A stretch of 37,674 nucleotides of DNA from Ruminococcus sp. Zagget11 (GCA_001941135.1 MSHL01000033.1:1-37674), one strand, 5' to 3'. Positions 8,849 to 16,715 are shown, counted from the first letter of the stretch. Translations and numbers: made by a program. The notes: generated by a model from the letters alone, not told the origin.

Positions 8849-8887
8849 AAAGAGTGAAGAGCGGAAATTCACCGCTCTTCACTCTTT
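8849..8887 (-). terminator. Terminator after sufB
   Basis: A perfect 16-bp stem (8849-8864 with 8872-8887) with a 7-base loop lies 24 bases past the sufB stop. On the minus strand it is followed by a T-rich stretch (TTTTCCTTTT), so it should terminate the suf transcript before spoIIE. Confidence 0.8.
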
Positions 8888-8910
8888 ATATACTGTTACG
8901 GATATTGTAA

Positions 8911-9846
8911 TTAATTTCCCATTAAAAAGCCCTTGATAATCTGCTCCTCGGCTTCCTTTTCCGTAAGTCCCAATGTCATCAGCTTTATTATCTGCTCTCC
9001 CGCAATCTTTCCGATAGCCGCCTCGTGAATAAGGCTTGCATCGGTGGAGGACGCCTCAAGCTCGGGAGTTGCCAGGACAACGGCATTATCCATAATGATA
9101 GAGTCACATTCGCTGTGCCCCGCACAGACATTATTTCCGTTAAGACGGCTGGTAAAATGCTGCTTGCTGTTATTCTTTGCCACGGTGCGGCTTATTATAT
9201 CACAGCTGCAATTTTCACCGTTGAGGTCGGCGGTAAATTTTGACACCGCGCTCTGCTCCCCCGTAGTCATAACGCTTTCGTGTATTTCAAGCTTAGCGCC
9301 CTTTGCAAGGTCGGCATTTGTGACCCTTTCGGTATCGTCAATTCCCGCAATTTGCGCTGTTTCCATTATCATCTGCGCGCCCTCGTCCAGATGAACGACG
9401 GTTGTGGGGTTCATGAGCCTTTTTCCGGTAGTTCCCTCATCGCTCTCGCCGTAATGCTTTTCTATATACTTCACCTTGGCGTTTTTGCCCACAAAAAAGG
9501 TATGCACGCCGTTATGCGCGCTGTCGGAGTTCCCGCAGTTGTGTATACCGCAGCCCGCTATTATGGTAACATCGCTGTTTTCGCCGATATAAAAATCGTT
9601 ATATACCAGCTCTTTTAGTCCTGTTTCCGATATAATTACAGGTATATGCACGCTTTCGTGCATTGTTCCCGGCTTTATGCGGATATCTATCCCCGAAACA
9701 TCTTCCTTTGATACTATATCGATATTTGCAGTGACGTTTCTGCTTTCCGTTTTTCCGTTGGAACGGATATTGTATGCGCCCACAGGGAGGGAATCCAAAT
9801 CCGCCACCTGGCGCAAAAGGGTTTTCTGAATTTCATCTATTGCCAT
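8911..9846 (-). CDS. sufB: Short SufB/SufD-family Fe-S scaffold protein
   Basis: Scaffold component of SUF-type Fe-S cluster assembly. At 311 residues it is much shorter than E. coli SufB (495) or SufD (423) and consists mainly of the beta-helix core plus the C-terminal helical region. By position it keeps the residues tied to scaffold function in SufB: Cys247 in HSECDS and His274-Glu275 in IHEAAIGKIAGE. The only other SUF gene here is sufC just upstream; no sufS, sufU or second SufB/D is present. That gene pair matches the minimal two-component SMS/ancestral SUF type. GGAG with about eight bases spacing supports the start. It could equally be labelled SufD; SufB is preferred because of the conserved Cys. 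Confidence 0.85.
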   Translation of the reverse strand: MAIDEIQKTLLRQVADLDSLPVGAYNIRSNGKTESRNVTANIDIVSKEDVSGIDIRIKPGTMHESVHIPVIISETGLKELVYNDFYIGENSDVTIIAGCGIHNCGNSDSAHNGVHTFFVGKNAKVKYIEKHYGESDEGTTGKRLMNPTTVVHLDEGAQMIMETAQIAGIDDTERVTNADLAKGAKLEIHESVMTTGEQSAVSKFTADLNGENCSCDIISRTVAKNNSKQHFTSRLNGNNVCAGHSECDSIIMDNAVVLATPELEASSTDASLIHEAAIGKIAGEQIIKLMTLGLTEKEAEEQIIKGFLMGN

Positions 9847-9870
9847 AGTAAAAAGCTCCTTTCCTCATGG

Positions 9871-10566
9871 TTACACGCTGCCGCCCGCAGTGCCGCTCAG
9901 AAGCTGCGGGAGAATTTCCGACTTGTCCCCGTACATCTCAACACTGCCGTCCTTTAGGTAAATAATCTTATCGGAAAAATCCAGTATACGTTCCTGGTGA
10001 CTGATAATCAGTATATTCCCTGCCGTTTCATTGACCATTTTCTTAAAGACCTGTATCAGCTTTTGGAAGCTCCACAAATCTATTCCCGCCTCGGGCTCAT
10101 CGAATATGGTAAGCTCGGAGCTTCTTGCAAATGCCATTGCTATTTCAATGCGCTTTATTTCTCCCCCCGAAAGGCTGTCGTCAAGTCCTCTCCTGATATA
10201 TTCCTTTGCGGGAAGTCCCACCTGAACAAGATAATCGCAAAGCTCACTGTATTTGGCATCCTTTCCTGCCGCAAGCTGCATAAGATCTCTTACGGTAAGC
10301 CCCTTGAAACGGATAGGCTGCTGAAATGCATAGCTTATACCCCTGTTGGCGCGTTCTGTTATGGAAAGGTCGGTAATATCCTCGCCGTTGAATATGATCC
10401 TGCCGCTTGTGGGAGTGACAATTCCCGCAATTATTTTTGCGAGGGTGGATTTGCCGCTGCCGTTGGGTCCCGTTATCGCAACAAAATGGTCGTTTAAGGT
10501 TAAGCTCACATCGGAAATTATCTGCTTATCCGACACAGAGTAGCATATATTTTTCAGTTCAAGCAT
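9871..10566 (-). CDS. sufC: SufC, ABC-type ATPase for Fe-S cluster assembly
   Basis: Cytosolic ATPase that drives conformational change in the SufB-type scaffold. The 231 residues contain Walker A GPNGSGKST (residues 33-41), the Q-loop (FQQPIRF), the ABC signature LSGGEIKR, Walker B LTIFDEPEAGIDL and the switch histidine in IISHQ. No membrane segment is present, and the DEPEAGIDL form is typical of SufC rather than transporters. A strong GGAGG precedes the ATG at 10566. It is first in the operon, 24 bases before sufB, behind a perfect consensus promoter. Confidence 0.94.
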   Translation of the reverse strand: MLELKNICYSVSDKQIISDVSLTLNDHFVAITGPNGSGKSTLAKIIAGIVTPTSGRIIFNGEDITDLSITERANRGISYAFQQPIRFKGLTVRDLMQLAAGKDAKYSELCDYLVQVGLPAKEYIRRGLDDSLSGGEIKRIEIAMAFARSSELTIFDEPEAGIDLWSFQKLIQVFKKMVNETAGNILIISHQERILDFSDKIIYLKDGSVEMYGDKSEILPQLLSGTAGGSV

Positions 10567-10596
10567 AACTGCTTGCCTCCTTAGAAATTATCGTGA

Positions 10597-10612
10597 TTTT
10601 ACTACACTAAAA
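10597..10612. promoter_or_regulatory. Possible operator downstream of the suf promoter
   Basis: An inverted repeat TTTTA-6-TAAAA occupies roughly +6 to +21 of the predicted suf transcript. Fe-S operons are often controlled by Rrf2-family repressors binding near the promoter, but this site is too AT-rich and simple to assign to any regulator. Confidence 0.3.
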
Positions 10613-10625
10613 CAGTCTACTGAAT

Positions 10626-10654
10626 ATTATACCTCTTTTATCTACAAATGTCAA
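10626..10654 (-). promoter_or_regulatory. Consensus sigma-A promoter of sufCB
   Basis: Perfect TTGACA (10649-10654) and perfect TATAAT (10626-10631) on the minus strand with a 17-base spacer. A promoter this strong usually needs repression, which is why the inverted repeat just downstream is noted. Confidence 0.88.
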
Positions 10655-10746
10655 TCATAACAAGTAAAGTTAGCATACGGCAACTTATAATATTTCACAA
10701 AATGCAGATAATAAGGCTGAAATACAACGGAAAAGGCGGTAAAATT

Positions 10747-12426
10747 ATGCAGGAAAAATATTATAGAGCCACTCGTTTTGACAATTTCAGAGAGCTTATT
10801 AAAAGCAGCAGCGTAAAATACGGTCTGAAAAACGCTTTTTGCATTAAGGAAAAGGACGGCACCTACAGCTATATCAGCTATAAGCGCTTCGGTGAGTTAT
10901 ATTTTACGCTGTGTATGCGATTTATATACCAAGGCTTTTACGGAAAGGCTTTGGCGATTACGGGGAATAACAGCGTGGAATGGCTGCTATGCTATCTTGC
11001 CGCCTCTACGGTAGGTGTAGCCGTCCCCATAGATAAATCGCTAAGCGGAGAGGATATTATTCGGCTTTGCGGCGAGGCTGATTGTGCGGCGATATTTGCG
11101 GACAATACCTTGACAAAAAGGATTTTGCCCTATTCGGACAAAGGCTTTGTTCACAGCCTTGAGGAGTGTGTGAAAAATTCTCCCCCGCCCACCGCGGCAC
11201 AGCGGCATGAGGTAAATGCGCTTGACATTCCTCGTGACAAAATGCAGGTGCTTATATTCACCTCGGGCACTACCGGCGGCGCAAAGGGCGTTTGTCTGTC
11301 CCAGTACAATATCTGCACAAATATTTATCAGGTATCTCAAATCGTAAAAATAACGGCATCGGATAAGACCATTTCCCTGCTTCCCCTCCACCACACCTAC
11401 GAATGTACCCTTAACTGCCTTTTTATGCTGTCAAGAGGCGGCTGTATCTGCTTTGGAGGAGAGCTTGCCACCCTTGCCGCCGACCTTAAAGGCTTTTCCC
11501 CCACAGTAATGCTTACCGTGCCCGCATTGCTCAGTCACCTTTCAAAGCGAATAAATAATGCGATATACAAGGAAATAGCGGAGCGATTGGCAGCACTTCC
11601 CCTTATGTCGGATATCCGCAGGGAAAAGCCCACCCTCTCACGGTTTCTTTCCCATATTCCCTTTTTCCTTAGGGATATAATATCCGCCAAGGTAAAAAAC
11701 ACCTTAGGCGGCAGACTGCGGCTGATAATAGTGGGTGCGGCGGCTGTGGAAGCGCAGCTTATAGAGGATTTCAATGCGCTGGGAATAAGAACCCTGCAGG
11801 GGTACGGTCTGACGGAATGTTCGCCGCTGCTTGCGGGAAACAGCGATTTCTTCCTTGATCCTTCCTCTGCGGGGCGAGCCGTTCCGGGAGTAGCACTTAA
11901 AATAATCAATTCCGATGAAAACGGTGTGGGTGAGATAGCCGCAAAGGGTGATAATATCATGCTTGGATATTACAACGACCCTGCCGCAACCAATGAAGCT
12001 ATGATAAACGGCTATTTCCGCACAGGCGATTTGGGATATACAGACGAAAACGGCGCGCTTTTCATAAAGGGGAGAATAAAAAATGTGATTGTCACGCCAA
12101 ACGGAAAAAACATCTATCCGGAGGAATTAGAGGAAAAGCTTTTGTCCTCGGAAATAATAGCAGAAGCTATTGTATTAAAAGGAACGGATCACAAGGGTGA
12201 AGAGTGTGTAAGGGCAAAGGTTTTTCCGAACAGGGATAAGATTTCTCAAATGCTGAAGCATGACCCCTCGGAGAGGGAAATACGCGACGCCGTGGCACGG
12301 GCGATTAAGGAGATAAACGAGCTTTTGCCCACATTCAAGCGCATACGTTTGACGGAAATTACGGACAGCGAGTTTGAGAGAACCTCAACCAATAAAATCA
12401 AGCGTTTTGGGAAAAATGCGGAGTGA
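10747..12426 (+). CDS. AMP-forming acyl-CoA/acyl-acid ligase
   Basis: Member of the ANL adenylating superfamily, activating a carboxylic (probably fatty) acid as the acyl-adenylate and transferring it to CoA or a carrier. Visible motifs: P-loop FTSGTTGGAKG (about residue 172), LQGYGLTECSP (about 352), YFRTGDLGY, and the hinge KGRIKNVIVTPNGKNIYPEELE. The 559-residue length fits long-chain acyl-CoA synthetases of Firmicutes. The start at 10747 follows AAAAGGCGG; a longer in-frame ATG at 10648 lies inside the divergent suf promoter and lacks a ribosome binding site. A weak TATAAT at 10686-10691 could be its promoter. The substrate cannot be read from sequence. Confidence 0.88.
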   Translation: MQEKYYRATRFDNFRELIKSSSVKYGLKNAFCIKEKDGTYSYISYKRFGELYFTLCMRFIYQGFYGKALAITGNNSVEWLLCYLAASTVGVAVPIDKSLSGEDIIRLCGEADCAAIFADNTLTKRILPYSDKGFVHSLEECVKNSPPPTAAQRHEVNALDIPRDKMQVLIFTSGTTGGAKGVCLSQYNICTNIYQVSQIVKITASDKTISLLPLHHTYECTLNCLFMLSRGGCICFGGELATLAADLKGFSPTVMLTVPALLSHLSKRINNAIYKEIAERLAALPLMSDIRREKPTLSRFLSHIPFFLRDIISAKVKNTLGGRLRLIIVGAAAVEAQLIEDFNALGIRTLQGYGLTECSPLLAGNSDFFLDPSSAGRAVPGVALKIINSDENGVGEIAAKGDNIMLGYYNDPAATNEAMINGYFRTGDLGYTDENGALFIKGRIKNVIVTPNGKNIYPEELEEKLLSSEIIAEAIVLKGTDHKGEECVRAKVFPNRDKISQMLKHDPSEREIRDAVARAIKEINELLPTFKRIRLTEITDSEFERTSTNKIKRFGKNAE

Positions 12427-12444
12427 TTGATTGAAGTGTTGATT

Positions 12445-12477
12445 GCCCCGACTGTCCGAGTATTTCGTTGTCGGGGC
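12445..12477. repeat. Inverted repeat after the acyl ligase
   Basis: An 8-bp perfect stem (GCCCCGAC / GTCGGGGC) with a 17-base loop lies 18 bases past the ligase stop. Neither strand has a T-run after it, so terminator function is uncertain. Confidence 0.4.
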
Positions 12478-12511
12478 TGTGAAGTTGGTAATAACTACCC
12501 ATGTTGATATA

Positions 12512-12544
12512 TTACATTGTCGTTCTCTCAATTTCATATTTCAT
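12512..12544 (-). pseudogene. Ten-codon remnant of a RelE/YafQ-type toxin start
   Basis: A frame starting at 12544 on the minus strand overlaps the antitoxin stop by one base (TGATG), the usual coupling of antitoxin-toxin pairs. It reads MKYEIERTTM and then stops. MKYEIERTT resembles the first strand of YafQ/RelE-family toxins. Nothing toxin-like continues in any frame down to the ligase gene, so if this was a toxin it is almost entirely deleted. With only ten residues the family call is tentative. Confidence 0.4.
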
Positions 12545-12687
12545 CAGGAATTCAAGTCCTCAAACAATTCATCAATATCGGAAAATTTCTTCGTATTTCT
12601 GTCTTTGAGCATCTGCTCGCCCTCCTCCATCGCCGCATAGGTAAGCTCATTCGGCTCGCTCCTCAATGTCATATTTTCTTTAGCCAT
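12544..12687 (-). CDS. Small RelB/DinJ-type orphan antitoxin (47 aa)
   Basis: A 47-codon leftward gene, shorter than standard ORF cut-offs. It begins MAKENMTLRSEPNELTYAAM and ends with KFSDIDELFEDLNS. The segment TYAAMEEGEQMLKDRNTKKF followed by an acidic tail resembles the C-terminal toxin-wrapping half of RelB/DinJ antitoxins. The normal N-terminal ribbon-helix-helix DNA-binding part is missing or very short. AGGGG (12696-12700) lies eight bases before the ATG at 12687; an in-frame ATG at 12705 has no good ribosome binding site. The overlapping toxin frame is truncated, so it may act as an orphan or be decaying. Real translation is likely; the function is inferred. Confidence 0.6.
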   Translation of the reverse strand: MAKENMTLRSEPNELTYAAMEEGEQMLKDRNTKKFSDIDELFEDLNS

Positions 12688-12897
12688 AAAATCATCCCCT
12701 TTCATTTATTTAGCCTTATTATAATTATAAATGCGTTGCAAATACATTTTGTAGCTTTTTTGTTAAGCTTTTGTTTGGCATGACTTTAGATGTGACCTTT
12801 ACAAAGATATGACCCGATTTATCCCTCCTGTCCCATAGCAGAAAAAGTATTACACCGAAAAATTTGTGAAAAGCGAATGTTTTTCTGCAAATGCTTG

Positions 12898-12925
12898 TTG
12901 ATTTTTTGTGAAAATGTGTTATAAT
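12898..12925 (+). promoter_or_regulatory. Promoter of the DUF4240 operon
   Basis: TTGATT (12898-12903), a 16-base spacer and TATAAT (12920-12925), with an extended -10 context TGTGT just before it. It lies 53 bases upstream of the DUF4240 start. The 12,700-12,890 stretch before it is AT-rich and shows no other feature. Confidence 0.65.
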
Positions 12926-12978
12926 GTGAATAGTACAGCGCATATTATTTATGTACGGCGGAAAGGAGTGAATGTATT

Positions 12979-13473
12979 ATGAGCATAATTATGGATTTGT
13001 TTAACCTTACTCAACACATAGACCCTACCCTTACCGATGAAAGCTTTTGGAGCATTATAGATACCATAGATTCCGAATACGAGGGCGACAGCGAAGCGGT
13101 AGTATCATCACTGGTACGCCACCTTAGCCACTGCGAGGACGACTACATATTCCGCTTTGACGACCGCCTTGCGGAGCTTATCGATGCAATCGGGGGAAAG
13201 GAATGGTCGGACGACCTTTTCGGAAACGAAAGGGTGAAAAAGGATCTGTTTTTAAGCGCAAGGTGCCGCGCCGTTTCTATGGGAAAGGAGCATTATAATC
13301 GGATATTCAGCCGAAAGGAACGGCTGTCCGATGAGGGCATTTACGAGAATAACGGCGTATACTGCTCCACAACCGACGGTTTGCTGACCGTTGCCGCCGC
13401 CGCTTGGTCACGGAAAAATCTGAAGCCTATCGAGGATTATCCCCACAAGCGCAACTATGGAGTAAGCGAGTAG
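12979..13473 (+). CDS. DUF4240-family protein
   Basis: A soluble 164-residue protein with no signal peptide. The layout matches DUF4240 proteins: an early FWSIIDTIDSEYEGD segment, a central FRFDDRLAELIDAIGG, then LFLSARCRAVSMGKEHYNRI and a C-terminal PHKRNYGV. The biochemical role of this family is not established. GGAG about ten bases before the ATG and a clear promoter upstream support expression. It is the first gene of a tight set with the rhomboid-like membrane protein (28 bases later) and the MutS-like ATPase. The family call is from remembered pattern, not a search. Confidence 0.7.
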   Translation: MSIIMDLFNLTQHIDPTLTDESFWSIIDTIDSEYEGDSEAVVSSLVRHLSHCEDDYIFRFDDRLAELIDAIGGKEWSDDLFGNERVKKDLFLSARCRAVSMGKEHYNRIFSRKERLSDEGIYENNGVYCSTTDGLLTVAAAAWSRKNLKPIEDYPHKRNYGVSE

Positions 13474-13501
13474 ATAAGCGGAAACGGAGGTACGTTTTTT
13501 C

Positions 13502-14152
13502 ATGCACTTCAGAGATAAAATTATACGAATGTTCAGGCGTGTGCGTATTTCGGGTCTGATGAACTATATAGTCGCTACAATGGCTATTTTCTATATCCTT
13601 GACCTTTTTCTCGCAAGCAGGGGCTTTGATTCCTATTCCCTTTTCGGCTTTAGCCGCAGCATGATACTAAGCGGGCAGATTTGGCGAATTATTACCTTTA
13701 TCGCCCTGCCGCCCAATTCAAGCATTCTATGGATAGTTTTTTCCCTTTTCTTTTACTGGCTCATAGGAACAACCCTGGAAAACTCCTGGGGTCGAGCGGA
13801 ATTTTTCTCCTATTACCTTGTGGGAACGGTTCTCACAATTATAGGGGGATTTATCACCGGCTACACCTACAATTACTATCTGAATTACTCCCTGTTCTTT
13901 GCCTACGCAACCCTTTTCCCGCGGCAGCAGTTCAGAATATATTTCATTATTCCCATAACCGCAAAGGCAATGGGAATAGCGGTGGCTGTCCTTATGGCAA
14001 TAGCCTTTGTGCTTGGCGACTTCTCCGCAAAGGTTTCTATACTTATGGCTGCGATAAATTACCTTATCTTCTTCGGCCCGGAAATAATTACACCTATTAT
14101 AAATCGGATCAAGCACAGGGAATTTCGCTCAGTAATGAAAAAGAGAAAGTGA
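13502..14152 (+). CDS. Rhomboid-like membrane protein lacking catalytic residues
   Basis: A 216-residue polytopic membrane protein with five or six hydrophobic segments between about residues 17 and 195 and a basic C-terminal tail. The region GQIWRIITFIALPPNSSILW followed by FFYWLIGTTLENSWGRAEFF has the layout of the rhomboid/Derlin superfamily L1 loop and second helix. The protease residues are absent: no GxSG serine motif follows (that helix reads NYSLFFAYATLFP), and neither the active-site His nor the HxxxN motif is present. It is therefore probably a pseudoprotease acting in membrane-protein binding or handling. GGAGG is 11 bases before the ATG. Confidence 0.65.
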   Translation: MHFRDKIIRMFRRVRISGLMNYIVATMAIFYILDLFLASRGFDSYSLFGFSRSMILSGQIWRIITFIALPPNSSILWIVFSLFFYWLIGTTLENSWGRAEFFSYYLVGTVLTIIGGFITGYTYNYYLNYSLFFAYATLFPRQQFRIYFIIPITAKAMGIAVAVLMAIAFVLGDFSAKVSILMAAINYLIFFGPEIITPIINRIKHREFRSVMKKRK

Positions 14153-14161
14153 TTGATAATT

Positions 14162-15847
14162 ATGGCTAACAACACCTCGGAAAGAGAGCATATGCCCATT
14201 GCGGATCTGCTCTATCCCTCCACCGAAAAACGCGCCGCCCTTAAAAAGCGTCGGATAGAAATAGAGGAAAAGCTGCCCTGCGACTATCTCAACGACCTTA
14301 TGACAGAGTCGGTATCGGCTATGATTTGCCGCAGAAATCCACAGAACGTCATGCGGCTTTTCCGTGAGTTCAACTGTGACAAAGAGGTTGCACAGTATCG
14401 CTTGGACGCCTTTGAGGATATACAAAATCACCCCAAGCTTTCCCCTGTTATGTATAAAATAATAAGGACAATGCTTGACGGGGAAAGGAAAAACGTGCGG
14501 AATATGGATTCCCCCGACACCTTTTCGCAGCTTGGCGCCTGCATTGAGGTTCTTGATGCGTATATATCCTGCATGGAACAGCTGCATGAGTTCTACATGA
14601 GCGAGGGACAGGGGCTTAATTCTCTTGCATTTAGGGGTATGTTTGCCTGCTTCGAGGAGCGGTTTAACTCCGAGGATTTCGCCGATATGAAAAGGGATAT
14701 TGCGGAGCTTAAAGAGGCTCTCTCCGAAAAAATCCGCTGTGTCACCATTGCTATAAATTTTGATCAGGAAATGCGCCCCATTGCGGCGGGAATTGTGGAT
14801 TATTCCAACAAGCCCGCAGGGGAAAAGCCCTCCGTGTTTGACAGGCTTTTCTACCGTAACAGTGCCCGTCCCGATACCTATGTTATGGGAAAAATGCGTA
14901 CCAACCGCCCTAACGAGGACGGCTTTGTCAATGAAGCGGACAAGGCGCTTTTCGGTGAGCTTGAGAAAATCACATCACAATACATAGGCAGGCTTGCGGG
15001 TGCGCTTAAAGCCTATGACCGCCTGACATTCGAGCATATGTCCGCTATCGAGGATCAGCTTGATATATATGACGGACTTGCCGCGCTTGCTGAAAATGCG
15101 CAGGCACGGGGAGTAAAAATGTGCCGCCCGACACTTTATGACGACCGTGAGCGTAATGCGGATATACGAAAGCTGTACGACATCTGCTTTTATGCAAAGG
15201 TGGCTGCCGCCAACAGTAAGCTTAAGGGCGATGAGCTTATTGTAAGGAATGATATTTCCATGGATGAAAGCGGGAGATTTTTCATTCTTACAGGAGCAAA
15301 TAACGGCGGAAAGACCACCTTTACAAGAGCCGTGGGACTTTGCTTTTTAATGGCGCAGACAGGCTTTTATGTACCTGCGGAAAGCTGCGAGCTTTCTATA
15401 TGCGACTTTATTTACACTCATTTCCCAAGGGAAGAGGAAACAGGGATAAACTCCAGCCGATTTACCGCAGAAATAAAGCAGCTTAAAACCATAAGCGACA
15501 CTATTACAAGCAACAGCCTGCTGCTCATGAACGAATCAATACAAAGCACCACACCCAAGGAATGTACGGAAATTGCGGCGGAGCTGGTACGGATTTTCTG
15601 CATAATAGGTGTAAGGGGAATATTTGCCACACACCTTACCGATCTGGGATATATGTGTGATGAAATAGCTGCCGATCCCGACTGCCGCAGCAAGCCCGAT
15701 AGCATTATAGCGGAGGTTGACGAGGAAAGCGGGCGGCGGCTTTACAGAATAAGGCACGGACTTCCCTCGAAAACCAGCCGTGCCGCCGATGTATTTGACA
15801 AATTCGGAATCAATATCGAGGAGATACGAGGAAGACAAGGCAGGTAA
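14162..15847 (+). CDS. MutS-family ATPase lacking mismatch-recognition domains
   Basis: A 561-residue protein with the MutS core/lever region (about 1-350) and the MutS domain V ATPase: Walker A TGANNGGKTTF (about 378-386), the loop SSRFTAEIKQL, Walker B LLLMNES (about 454-460) and ATHLTDLGYM. The N-terminal mismatch-binding and connector domains of MutS1 are absent, as is the Smr endonuclease domain of MutS2, so this is one of the short MutS-related proteins of unknown role. Walker B reads NE instead of DE. The ATG at 14162 is chosen over a TTG at 14153. It follows the rhomboid-like gene by nine bases and is surely co-transcribed with it. Confidence 0.8.
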   Translation: MANNTSEREHMPIADLLYPSTEKRAALKKRRIEIEEKLPCDYLNDLMTESVSAMICRRNPQNVMRLFREFNCDKEVAQYRLDAFEDIQNHPKLSPVMYKIIRTMLDGERKNVRNMDSPDTFSQLGACIEVLDAYISCMEQLHEFYMSEGQGLNSLAFRGMFACFEERFNSEDFADMKRDIAELKEALSEKIRCVTIAINFDQEMRPIAAGIVDYSNKPAGEKPSVFDRLFYRNSARPDTYVMGKMRTNRPNEDGFVNEADKALFGELEKITSQYIGRLAGALKAYDRLTFEHMSAIEDQLDIYDGLAALAENAQARGVKMCRPTLYDDRERNADIRKLYDICFYAKVAAANSKLKGDELIVRNDISMDESGRFFILTGANNGGKTTFTRAVGLCFLMAQTGFYVPAESCELSICDFIYTHFPREEETGINSSRFTAEIKQLKTISDTITSNSLLLMNESIQSTTPKECTEIAAELVRIFCIIGVRGIFATHLTDLGYMCDEIAADPDCRSKPDSIIAEVDEESGRRLYRIRHGLPSKTSRAADVFDKFGINIEEIRGRQGR

Positions 15848-15940
15848 GACTTACACCGCCGGTGTGTTGACCGACTGCCGCATTCATTCCTATCTGTATT
15901 CGGCATTAAAATCAATACTCCGAGGGGGACGATACAGATC

Positions 15941-16564
15941 ATGAAATATATCCTGCTGCACGGCTTGGGACAAGCACCCTCAAGCTGGGATAAAACCGTA
16001 TCCCTGCTATATAACCGTGATGATTTGGCTATACCGAATCTGTGGGATTTTATCCGAGCCGATACGGTATGTTATGAATCGCTTTACGCGGGATTTGCGG
16101 AATATGTCGACATAATTAACGAGCCGTTCAGCCTCTGCGGGCTATCCCTCGGCGGGATTCTTGCGCTGCAATATGCTTTGGAAAATCCCATGAGAGTTTC
16201 CTCCCTCGCACTTATCGGCACACAATTTTCAATGCCAAAGGGCTTGATAAAGCTGCAAAATATCATGTTCCGCTTTATGCCCAACAAAATGTTTGAGGAT
16301 ATGGGTGTAACTAAAAAGCAGTTTATGAGCCTTTGCAGTTCAATGGCGGCACTGGATTTTACCGAAAAATTGTCGGATATACAATGTCCCACCCTTGTAA
16401 TTTACGGGGAAAAGGACAGTGCAAACCGTAAAGCGGCAATTCAGCTTGAAAAACGAATCCCCCACGCAAGCCTGCACATGATAAGCGGCGCAAGCCATGA
16501 GGTAAATACAGACGCTCCCGATTGTCTGGCAACGCTGTTGAATAATTTTTGGGATAAGCTATAA
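15941..16564 (+). CDS. Alpha/beta hydrolase
   Basis: A 207-residue single-domain hydrolase. HGLGQAPSSW near the start is an oxyanion-type loop, GLSLGG carries the nucleophile Ser69, YGEKD the acid, and GASHEVN the histidine, so the triad is complete. There is no signal peptide, so it is cytoplasmic; the substrate is unknown. A GGGGG about 12 bases upstream is the likely ribosome binding site. It lies 93 bases after the MutS-like gene; that gap holds only a small 5-bp hairpin at 15853-15865. Confidence 0.82.
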   Translation: MKYILLHGLGQAPSSWDKTVSLLYNRDDLAIPNLWDFIRADTVCYESLYAGFAEYVDIINEPFSLCGLSLGGILALQYALENPMRVSSLALIGTQFSMPKGLIKLQNIMFRFMPNKMFEDMGVTKKQFMSLCSSMAALDFTEKLSDIQCPTLVIYGEKDSANRKAAIQLEKRIPHASLHMISGASHEVNTDAPDCLATLLNNFWDKL

Positions 16565-16577
16565 CAATTTCCCCGGC

Positions 16578-16689
16578 TTCCATTCTCAATCTTCCATTCT
16601 CAATCTTCTATTCTCAATCTTCTATTCCCAATCTTCCATTCTCAATCTTCCATTCTTTATCTTCTATTCTCAATCTTCCATTCTCCATC
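16578..16689. repeat. Tandem repeat, 8 copies of a 14-bp unit
   Basis: Eight head-to-tail units of consensus TTCCATTCTCAATC fill 16578-16689 without gaps, and a ninth unit breaks off after four bases. Copies differ at a few sites (C/T at unit position 4, with changes near positions 10-12). One strand is pyrimidine-rich and contains no stable hairpin. It lies between two rightward genes, 14 bases after the hydrolase stop and 26 bases before the HAD start. The unit length is not a multiple of three, and no reading frame uses it. Confidence 0.95.
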
Positions 16690-16715
16690 TTCCAAAAGCG
16701 AGGTTATTTCTTACA

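Noticed and set aside
12445-12477. Strong terminator for the acyl ligase gene
   Set aside because: The stem is perfect, but neither strand has a following T-run and the loop is large, so I list it only as an inverted repeat.
16578-16689. CRISPR-like array
   Set aside because: The 14-bp units are directly adjacent with no spacers and no cas genes are nearby, so this is a simple tandem repeat.
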